Below, piece by piece: positions 1-4,791 of a stretch of DNA of 5,658 bases. This stretch comes from Pseudomonadota bacterium (lineage in GTDB: Bacteria > Pseudomonadota > Alphaproteobacteria > Acetobacterales > Acetobacteraceae), in NCBI GenBank assembly GCA_021841985.1, contig JAKCCP010000083.1, positions 1-5,658 of the forward strand, written 5' to 3'. The first letter of the stretch is position 1. The number at the start of each line of letters is the position of its first letter. The notes under the pieces are model-generated. The model was not told the DNA's origin, made no database searches, and saw only the letters and a list, made by a program, of their open reading frames with translations. Position numbers and translations under genes: made by a program.

Positions 1-498
1 CACGGCGGCGATCCTTCCCTCGAGTTCGGCAAGGACGTGCGCTGCCGAGGTCGGGCTGACGCGGCCCGAGCGATTGGCCGAGGGGGCCGCCACCGGGCGG
101 GCGACGGCGGCGAGCAGGGCCTGGGCCAACGGATGGGCGGGCACCCGCACGGCGAGCGCGGGGAGCCCGGCGCTCACCAGCTCCGCGACCCGGCTCCCCG
201 CCCGCCGCGGCAGCACGAGCGTCAGCGGCCCGGGCCAGAAGGCTTGCGCCAGCGCTTGCGCGAGCGGGGTCGCGACGACATCCGCGAACGCCGCCTCGGC
301 GCTGGCGTAATGGCAGATCAGCGGGTTGAAGCGCGGCCGCCCCTTGGCCGCGAAAATCGCCGCGACCGCCGTGGCGTCGGTGGCGTCGGCGCCGAGGCCG
401 TAGACGGTCTCGGTCGGGAAGGCGACGGTTTCCCCCGCCCGCAGCAGAGCGCCGGCGCGGGCGATCCCGGCGGCATCGGCGATGAGGTGTTCGGTCAT
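1..498 (-). CDS. tsaC: L-threonylcarbamoyladenylate synthase (TsaC/Sua5 family), C-terminus cut off by window edge
   Basis: The product makes threonylcarbamoyl-AMP from threonine, bicarbonate and ATP. This is the first step of N6-threonylcarbamoyladenosine (t6A) formation at position 37 of ANN-decoding tRNAs, in the cytoplasm. The 166 visible residues show the YrdC fold signatures in order: PTETVYGLG (28-36), KGRPRFNPL (52-60), FWPGPLT (87-93), VRVPAHP (117-123) and SANRSGRVSPT (140-150), which line the nucleotide and threonine site. The reading frame runs open off the left edge, so I cannot tell a short TsaC (about 190 residues) from a long Sua5 with an extra C-terminal domain (about 320 residues). 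The ATG at 498-496 overlaps the TGA of cysQ (ATGA), so the gene is probably translationally coupled to cysQ and lacks its own promoter. Family assignment is secure; the subtype is open. Confidence 0.95.
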   Translation of the reverse strand, partial: MTEHLIADAAGIARAGALLRAGETVAFPTETVYGLGADATDATAVAAIFAAKGRPRFNPLICHYASAEAAFADVVATPLAQALAQAFWPGPLTLVLPRRAGSRVAELVSAGLPALAVRVPAHPLAQALLAAVARPVAAPSANRSGRVSPTSAAHVLAELEGRIAAV

Positions 499-1283
499 GC
501 CGGCGCCGCGCCTGGCGCGCGGCCGTGGCAGAAGAAGGGCGGGTTGAAAAAGCCCGGCTTGCCGTAGCGGAGCGGCGCGCCGGCGGCGTCCAGCACCACG
601 CCGCCGGCCGCCTCCAGAACCGCTTGCGGCGCCGCCGTGTCCCACTCCATGGTCGGCCCGAGACGGGGGTAGAAATCCGCTCCCCCCTCGGCGAGGCGGC
701 AGAATTTCACCGCCGAGCCGAGCTTGTGGATCGCGGCGATCCGTTTGCCGGCGAGCGCCGCCTTGAGCGCCGGGTCATCGCCATGATGGCGCGAGGCCAG
801 CACGGTGAGCCCCGCCGGCGGCGGCGCGCGGGTCGTGATCGGGTGCGTCTCGCCGTTCCGCCGCTTCCAGGCGCCGGCGCCGACGATGCCGCCGAAGATT
901 TCGCCGCTCGCCGGCACCGCGACCGCGCCGAGGATCGCGACCCCCGCCGCGACGAGGCCGATATTGACCGTGAACGCCGCCTCGCCGGCGGCGAATTCGC
1001 GGGTTCCGTCGAGCGGATCGACGAGCCAGAAGCGCCCGTCGATGGCGGTGATCCGGCCGGCGGCGACTTCTTCCTCGGCGATCACCGGAATGTCCGGGGT
1101 CGCGGCGCGGAGCCCCTGGGTGATCAGCGCCTCGGCGGCGCGGTCGGCCTCGGTCACCGGCGAGAAATCCTCTTTCCGCATGACCGCGAAGCCGCGCGCG
1201 CGTACTTCCAGGATGAGCCGCGCGGCATCGGCGGCGAGGTCTGCGGCAAGGTCGAGCAGGGCGGGATTGTCCATCCCCCGCAT
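495..1283 (-). CDS. cysQ: 3'(2'),5'-bisphosphate nucleotidase CysQ (inositol monophosphatase superfamily)
   Basis: The family hydrolyses adenosine 3',5'-bisphosphate (PAP), left over from PAPS-dependent sulfur assimilation, to AMP and phosphate. It needs Mg2+ and is inhibited by Li+. The 262-residue protein carries the metal-site signatures of this superfamily: a KEDFSPVTEAD segment (37-47), acidic IAEEE (68-72), VDPLDGTREF (88-97), and C-terminal MEWDTAAPQAVLEAAGG (212-228). The GSAVKFCRLAEGGADFYPR stretch (189-207) is typical of CysQ rather than inositol monophosphatases proper. I chose ATG 1283 because an AGGGGG run sits about 8 bases upstream; the in-frame ATG at 1274 has its G-run directly against it with no spacer, though it would give an equally good protein (259 residues). 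The gene is divergent from pepA across 72 bases and its stop overlaps the tsaC start. The exact substrate (PAP or an inositol phosphate) is inferred from the family. Confidence 0.93.
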   Translation of the reverse strand: MRGMDNPALLDLAADLAADAARLILEVRARGFAVMRKEDFSPVTEADRAAEALITQGLRAATPDIPVIAEEEVAAGRITAIDGRFWLVDPLDGTREFAAGEAAFTVNIGLVAAGVAILGAVAVPASGEIFGGIVGAGAWKRRNGETHPITTRAPPPAGLTVLASRHHGDDPALKAALAGKRIAAIHKLGSAVKFCRLAEGGADFYPRLGPTMEWDTAAPQAVLEAAGGVVLDAAGAPLRYGKPGFFNPPFFCHGRAPGAAPA

Positions 1284-1295
1284 GTAGGCCGCCCC

Positions 1296-1324
1296 CTGGC
1301 ATAGCGGCAAGTGGCTGCTAAACT
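1296..1324 (+). promoter_or_regulatory. Putative sigma-70-type promoter of pepA-holC
   Basis: CTGGCA (1296-1301, four of six matches to TTGACA) is separated by exactly 17 bases from TAAACT (1319-1324, four of six matches to TATAAT). A start point near 1331 would leave a leader of about 25 bases containing the pepA ribosome binding site. It would also exclude the upstream in-frame GTG at 1311. The -35 element lies only 13 bases upstream of the cysQ start, so the two divergent transcription units share this short region. I saw no comparably good promoter for cysQ on the minus strand. This rests on consensus matching only. Confidence 0.45.
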
Positions 1325-1341
1325 GGGCCAAAATCACCTGG

Positions 1342-1349
1342 GGAAGGAG
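1342..1349 (+). promoter_or_regulatory. Ribosome binding site fixing the pepA start
   Basis: GGAAGGAG is a near-perfect Shine-Dalgarno sequence six bases before ATG 1356. The only competing upstream in-frame start (GTG 1311) has no such element and would precede the predicted transcription start, so 1356 is preferred. Confidence 0.8.
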
Positions 1350-1355
1350 TTCCCG

Positions 1356-2834
1356 ATGCACGACGTCGTTTTCGCCAAGCCGGCCCTGCCGAAATCGGGC
1401 GGCCTCTTGCTGCTGGTCGCCGAGGACGAGCCGCAAGCCGGCCTTTGGGCGGACGCCGATGCCGCGTGCGGCGGCGCGATCGCGCGGGCGGTCGCGGTCG
1501 CCGGGTTCAAGGGCGGCAAGGGCCAGACGCTCTCGCTCATCGCCCCTGGCGCCGGGCTCTCCCATCTCGCTTTGGCCGGGCTCGGCAAACGCGCCGAGAT
1601 CACCCCGCTCGGCGCCGCCGAGGCCGGCGGGCGCGGTCTCGCCCTCCTCACCCAGGCCGAGACGGCGGCGCTGGCGGCGCCCGGCCTCGCGCCCGATCTG
1701 CTCGCCGAGGCCGCCCACGGCGCGGTGCTCCGCCTCTATCGCTTCGATCGCTACCGCACCCACGAAAAACCCGAGGACAAGCCGAAACTGACCCGGCTCG
1801 CGGTGCTCGCCGAGGGGCCGGAGAAGGTGAAAACCGCCTATGCGCCGCTGGACGCGCTGGCCGAGGGGGTGTTTTTCACCCGCGATCTGGTGAGCGAGCC
1901 GGCCAATGTGCTGACGCCGGTGGAATTCGCCGCGCGGGTCGAGAAACTCGCCGAACTCGGCCTGAAAATCGAGGTTTTCGAGCCGAAGGCGCTGGCCAAG
2001 CTCGGCTTCGGGGCGCTGCTCGGCGTCGCCCAAGGCAGCGCCAACGAGCCCCGCGTCGTGGTGATGAGCTGGCACGGCAGTGGCGCGCGCAAAAAGGACC
2101 AGAAACCGCTCGTCTTCATCGGCAAGGGCGTCACCTTCGATACCGGCGGCATCAGCATCAAGCCCGCCGCCGGGATGGAGGACATGAAATGGGACATGGC
2201 CGGCGCCGGCACGGTCGCCGGGCTGATGGCGACGCTGGCCCGGCGCAAGGCCAAGGTCGACGCCGTCGGCCTCATCGGCCTGGTCGAGAACATGCCCTCC
2301 GGCACCGCGCAGCGCCCCGGCGACGTGGTCAAAAGCCATTCCGGCCAGACCATCGAGGTGATCAACACCGACGCCGAGGGCAGGCTGGTGCTCGCCGATC
2401 TGATGTCCTGGTGTCAGGAGGCGTTTTCCCCCCGCCTGATGATCGATCTCGCGACCCTGACCGGGGCGATCATCATCGGGCTCGGCCACGAGCATGCCGG
2501 CCTCTTCGCCAATCACGACGAGCTGGCGACCCGCCTTTTGGAGGCCGGGCGGATCAGCGGCGACAAGCTCTGGCGCATGCCGCTCGCCGAGGCCTATGAC
2601 CGGCTGATCAAATCCAACATCGCCGATATGAAGAATGTCGGCGGAAGGCCGGCCGGGGCGATCACCGCGGCGCAGTTCCTGCAACGTTTCGTGCGCGATG
2701 AAACCCCATGGGCGCATCTCGACATCGCCGGCATGGCGTGGTCGGAAAAGGATGCGCCGCTGGCGGCGAAGGGGGCGACCGGCTTCGGGGTGCGCCTCCT
2801 CGATCGGCTTGTCGCACGGTTTTACGAGGGCTGA
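1356..2834 (+). CDS. pepA: Leucyl aminopeptidase, peptidase family M17 (PepA)
   Basis: This is a cytosolic metallo-aminopeptidase that removes N-terminal residues, preferably leucine, from peptides using two divalent metal ions; in E. coli the same protein also binds DNA. The product has 492 residues, near the family norm of about 500. The N-terminal part (to about 165) is the variable macro-like domain. The catalytic domain has GKGVTFDTGGISIKP (256-270), MKWDMAGAG (277-285) and the M17 signature NTDAEGRL (337-344). All expected ligands and catalytic residues are present: K257, D262, K269, D280, D339, E341 and R343, each offset by 13 from the E. coli residues as I recall them. The start at 1356 is set by a strong GGAAGGAG. 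The stop shares one base with the holC start (TGATG), so the two are probably coupled. Pairing with holC also occurs in E. coli (pepA-holC-valS), but valS is not here. Any regulatory DNA-binding role is not shown by the sequence. Confidence 0.97.
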   Translation: MHDVVFAKPALPKSGGLLLLVAEDEPQAGLWADADAACGGAIARAVAVAGFKGGKGQTLSLIAPGAGLSHLALAGLGKRAEITPLGAAEAGGRGLALLTQAETAALAAPGLAPDLLAEAAHGAVLRLYRFDRYRTHEKPEDKPKLTRLAVLAEGPEKVKTAYAPLDALAEGVFFTRDLVSEPANVLTPVEFAARVEKLAELGLKIEVFEPKALAKLGFGALLGVAQGSANEPRVVVMSWHGSGARKKDQKPLVFIGKGVTFDTGGISIKPAAGMEDMKWDMAGAGTVAGLMATLARRKAKVDAVGLIGLVENMPSGTAQRPGDVVKSHSGQTIEVINTDAEGRLVLADLMSWCQEAFSPRLMIDLATLTGAIIIGLGHEHAGLFANHDELATRLLEAGRISGDKLWRMPLAEAYDRLIKSNIADMKNVGGRPAGAITAAQFLQRFVRDETPWAHLDIAGMAWSEKDAPLAAKGATGFGVRLLDRLVARFYEG

Positions 2835-3280
2835 TGGCGGAAATCGCGTTCTATCACCTGCTCCGCGCCGGCCCCGAACAGGTGTTGCCGCAGCTTCTCG
2901 GCCGGACGCTCTCGCAGGGCGAGCGCGCCGTCATCCGGGTCGGGAGCGAAGAGCGCCTCGCCGCCCTCGATGACGCGCTCTGGCGCGCCGCCAGCCCGGA
3001 CTGGCTGCCGCATGGGACGAGCGCCTCCGGCAACGCCGATCTCCAGCCGATCTGGCTCACGCTCGCCGACGAGGCGCCGAACGGCGCCCGCTTCCTGTTC
3101 CTGATCGACGGCGCCGAGAGCACCCGGCTCGATGCCTTCACCCGCGTCTTCGATCTGTTCGACGGCAATGACGCGGCGGCGTTGGCGGCGGCGCGGGGGC
3201 GCTGGCAGACGTGCAAGGCGGCGGGACACGCCGTGACCTACTGGCAGCAGGGCGCGCGCGGCTGGGAGAAGAAGGCGTAG
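2834..3280 (+). CDS. holC: DNA polymerase III chi subunit (HolC)
   Basis: Chi is a small clamp-loader accessory subunit that links the polymerase III holoenzyme to single-stranded DNA-binding protein (SSB) at the replication fork. The 148-residue product matches the usual length of about 140-150. It shows the family landmarks: AEIAFYHL at the N-terminus, LDDALW (45-50), a WLPHG turn (57-61), PIWLT (72-76), LFDGND (108-113), and a C-terminal block ending in YWQQGARGWEKKA (136-148). ATG 2834 overlaps the pepA TGA by one base, and no separate ribosome site is needed if translation is coupled. The partner psi (HolD) is largely confined to gammaproteobacteria, so chi probably works here through another contact; that is inference. 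The gene is followed by a 145-base hairpin-rich gap, so pepA-holC looks like a complete two-gene operon. Confidence 0.92.
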   Translation: MAEIAFYHLLRAGPEQVLPQLLGRTLSQGERAVIRVGSEERLAALDDALWRAASPDWLPHGTSASGNADLQPIWLTLADEAPNGARFLFLIDGAESTRLDAFTRVFDLFDGNDAAALAAARGRWQTCKAAGHAVTYWQQGARGWEKKA

Positions 3281-3294
3281 GACGTGAGAAGACT

Positions 3295-3318
3295 CTTCTT
3301 TTTCTGAAGAAAAAGAAG
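3295..3318. repeat. A/T-rich perfect inverted repeat after holC (candidate terminator or dispersed repeat)
   Basis: CTTCTTTTTC (3295-3304) and GAAAAAGAAG (3309-3318) form a perfect 10-base-pair stem around a TGAA loop, 14 bases after the holC stop. The stretch from about 3293 to 3330 is strikingly A/T-rich in a G/C-rich window. It lacks the T-run expected directly after a Rho-independent terminator stem on the plus strand; an A-run (3320-3326) follows instead. Read on the minus strand, a T-run precedes the stem. A terminator role for holC is therefore plausible by position but not canonical. Copies elsewhere in the genome would favour a dispersed repeat. Confidence 0.6.
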
Positions 3319-3338
3319 CAAAAAAACTTCCCTCCGTT

Positions 3339-3363
3339 GTGGCAGTGCCGATGGCACTGCCAC
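3339..3363. terminator. G/C-rich perfect hairpin between holC and pyrF (terminator or leader structure)
   Basis: GTGGCAGTGCC (3339-3349) pairs perfectly with GGCACTGCCAC (3353-3363) around a GAT loop, giving an 11-base-pair, mostly G/C stem. It lies 59 bases after the holC stop and 63 bases before the chosen pyrF start. No T-run follows, so if it terminates holC transcription it does so without the classical U-tract. It could equally sit in the pyrF leader. The inverted repeat is certain; the function is not. Confidence 0.5.
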
Positions 3364-3377
3364 CAAGGCTTGCCTTG
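3364..3377. repeat. Short inverted repeat abutting the G/C-rich hairpin
   Basis: CAAGGC (3364-3369) and GCCTTG (3372-3377) form a six-base-pair stem with a TT spacer, starting one base after the larger hairpin ends. A two-base loop is too tight for a simple RNA hairpin unless the last pair opens. It may instead be a near-palindromic protein-binding site or part of a compound repeat. Chance is not excluded. Confidence 0.3.
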
Positions 3378-3413
3378 TCTCCGGTTTCGGTGTTCCTCCA
3401 CGTCGGAATGCGC

Positions 3414-3420
3414 GAGGGGA
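3414..3420 (+). promoter_or_regulatory. Ribosome binding site supporting the pyrF start at 3426
   Basis: GAGGGGA with eight bases between GAGG and ATG 3426 is the best ribosome site near the pyrF N-terminus. The alternative ATG 3450 has only GGGG three bases upstream, and ATG 3408 has a weak CGGA. Confidence 0.5.
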
Positions 3421-3425
3421 AAGAA

Positions 3426-4142
3426 ATGGGGCGCGGCGTGCCGGGGACGATGGCCGAGCGGTTGATCGTCGCCCTCGATCTGTCGAGCATCACCGAGGCC
3501 GAGGCCATGGCGGCGCGGCTCGACGGCGTGGTGTCGTTTTTCAAGCTCGGGCTCGGCCTGCTCTTCGCGCCCGGCGTCGACGGGCTCATCGCGCGGCTCG
3601 CCGGCGGCGGGCGGCGGCTCTTTCTCGATGCCAAGCTCTACGATATTCCCGAAACCGTGAGCCGCGCCGTGACCATCGCCGCGTCACGCGGGGCGAGCCT
3701 GATCACCGTCCATGGCGACCGGCGGATCATGGCGGCGGCGGTCGCGGCGCGCGGGGATGCGCCGCTCCAGATCTTCGCCGTGACCGTGCTCACCAGCCTC
3801 GATGACGCCGCACTCGCCGAGATGGGGGTGGGGGTTTCGGCGCGCGAGCTGGTTCTGCGCCGCGCCCGCGCCGCGGTCGAGGCCGGGTGCGACGGCATCA
3901 TCGCCTCCGCCGCCGACGATCCCGACGCCATCCGCCGCGAGATCGGCGCCGAGCGCCTGCTGATCGCAACCCCCGGCATCCGGCCGGCGGCGAGCGGCGC
4001 CGATGATCACCAGCGTCTGGCGACGCCGAGGGCGGCGATCGCGCGGGGCGCCGATTATCTCGTCGTCGGCCGCCCGATCATCGCCGCGCCCGATCCGCGC
4101 GCGGCGGCGCTTGCGATCATCGCCGAAATGGTGGCGGCATGA
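3426..4142 (+). CDS. pyrF: Orotidine 5'-phosphate decarboxylase (PyrF)
   Basis: The enzyme converts OMP to UMP and CO2, the last step of de novo pyrimidine synthesis, as a cytoplasmic TIM-barrel dimer. Numbered from ATG 3450, the protein has 230 residues with IVALD (6-10), the substrate lysine in FFKLGLGL (30-37), the catalytic DAKLYDIPETV (60-70, with D60, K62, D65), HGD (88-90), VTVLTS (111-116), phosphate-loop PGIRP (175-179) and VGRPI (206-210). All catalytic Asp/Lys residues are present. I give the start as 3426 (238 residues) because of its better ribosome site. Conserved sequence begins only after 3450, so that ATG, which gives a typical family N-terminus, is a real alternative; the frame is open further upstream, to a stop at 3285, with ATG also at 3408. 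The hairpins upstream could lie in its leader. Its stop overlaps a possible 17-codon ORF leading into cvpA. Confidence 0.95.
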   Translation: MGRGVPGTMAERLIVALDLSSITEAEAMAARLDGVVSFFKLGLGLLFAPGVDGLIARLAGGGRRLFLDAKLYDIPETVSRAVTIAASRGASLITVHGDRRIMAAAVAARGDAPLQIFAVTVLTSLDDAALAEMGVGVSARELVLRRARAAVEAGCDGIIASAADDPDAIRREIGAERLLIATPGIRPAASGADDHQRLATPRAAIARGADYLVVGRPIIAAPDPRAAALAIIAEMVAA

Positions 4143-4192
4143 ACGCCCTCTCGCCGGCACAACCTCCGGTGATGTATAGAGTGTTCCGATGA
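4139..4192 (+). CDS. Possible 17-codon bridging ORF between pyrF and cvpA
   Basis: ATG 4139 overlaps the pyrF TGA (ATGA), and the ORF's own TGA (4190-4192) overlaps the cvpA ATG 4189 (ATGA again). The predicted peptide is MNALSPAQPPVMYRVFR. It resembles no family I know and has no clear ribosome site apart from coupling to pyrF. The simplest role would be to carry terminating ribosomes from pyrF across the 46-base gap to cvpA, whose own ribosome site is weak. Chance alone can produce such an arrangement, so the entry is tentative. The TATAGA at 4175-4180 inside it looks like a -10 element but has no good -35 partner. Confidence 0.25.
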   Translation: MNALSPAQPPVMYRVFR

Positions 4193-4791
4193 CCTGGGTC
4201 GATCTCGCGGCGCTCGGCGTGGTGGCGGTCTCGGCGCTGCTGGCGTTCGGGCGCGGCTTCGTCCGCGAGGCGCTCGGCATCGGCGCCTGGGTCGGCGCGG
4301 CGGTGCTGGCGACCCATTATTTCGACCTCGCGCGGCCGCGGGTGCGGGAATGGATCCCCGATATCAGCATCGCCGATCCGGTCGCCTTCGCCCTCGTCTT
4401 TCTCGTCGGGCTGATCGTGTTCTCGCTGATCGCCGGCACCCTCGCCCGCCTCGTCCGCGCCTCGCTGCTCGGCGGGCTCGACCGCACGCTCGGCCTCGTC
4501 TTCGGGATCGTGCGCGGCGCGGCGCTGCTGGTCTTCGCCTATATCGTCGCCGGGATGCTGCTCCCCCCGGAACGCTGGCCGCCGCCGGTTTTGAACGCGC
4601 GCAGCCTGCCCTATATCTCAAGCGGCGCGCAGTGGGCGATCGGCAAGCTGCCGGCGGAGTTCCGCTCCCACTTCGCGGCGCCACCGGCGCAGCACGCGCT
4701 CGGGATCGAGGATTTGCTGCGCGCCGCGCCGGCCGGCTATGCGCTCGGCGCCCGCGCCGCCCGCGCGGCAGAGGAGACAGGATCACGATGA
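4189..4791 (+). CDS. cvpA: CvpA family inner-membrane protein
   Basis: CvpA-family proteins are small integral membrane proteins named for colicin V production in E. coli; their biochemical role is still not settled. The 200-residue product has four likely membrane segments at about 3-20, 28-44, 62-84 and 101-123. It carries the family's GRGFVREALG segment (21-30) after the first helix and LGGLDRTLGLVFGIVRG (94-110) leading into the fourth. The remaining 75 residues are a soluble, Ala/Pro-rich tail with no recognised domain. The ribosome site is weak (AGAG, 4178-4181, seven bases before ATG), which fits coupling to upstream translation. Its stop overlaps the purF start (ATGATG), reproducing the cvpA-purF pairing of E. 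coli. In many alphaproteobacteria radA precedes cvpA; here pyrF does. Confidence 0.92.
   Translation: MTWVDLAALGVVAVSALLAFGRGFVREALGIGAWVGAAVLATHYFDLARPRVREWIPDISIADPVAFALVFLVGLIVFSLIAGTLARLVRASLLGGLDRTLGLVFGIVRGAALLVFAYIVAGMLLPPERWPPPVLNARSLPYISSGAQWAIGKLPAEFRSHFAAPPAQHALGIEDLLRAAPAGYALGARAARAAEETGSR
4779..4782 (+). promoter_or_regulatory. Ribosome binding site for purF inside the cvpA tail
   Basis: AGGA lies five bases before ATG 4788 and eight before ATG 4791; a stronger GAGGAG (4771-4776) lies 11 and 14 bases upstream. Two adjacent ATGs at the cvpA stop could both serve as start, differing by one methionine. Confidence 0.45.

Noticed and set aside
37..567. Open plus-strand frame of 176 codons across the left end.
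   Set aside because: It is antisense to the conserved TsaC/Sua5 frame, is Arg/Gly-rich and low in complexity, and matches no family.
525..1304. Open plus-strand frame of 259 codons opposite cysQ.
   Set aside because: Arg-rich shadow of cysQ; the minus strand holds the conserved phosphatase motifs.
1300..1320. TGGCA followed by TGGCTGC looked like a sigma-54 -24/-12 promoter.
   Set aside because: The spacing and the second element do not fit TGGCAC-N5-TTGC; the sigma-70-like pair at 1296-1324 fits better.
1284..2717. The cysQ reading frame stays open upstream for over 1,400 bases on the minus strand, antisense to pepA, suggesting a 740-residue protein.
   Set aside because: The extra part has no recognisable domain, and the sense strand encodes an intact M17 peptidase with all catalytic residues. 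Long open antisense frames are normal in GC-rich genes.
2822..3634. Minus-strand frame of 270 codons spanning holC, the hairpin gap and the start of pyrF.
   Set aside because: It runs opposite two conserved genes, and its translation is Arg/Ser/Pro-rich without a domain. The gap merely lacks stops in this frame.
4175..4180. TATAGA as the -10 box of a separate cvpA-purF promoter.
   Set aside because: No acceptable -35 element lies 16-18 bases upstream, and the genes are closely coupled to pyrF.
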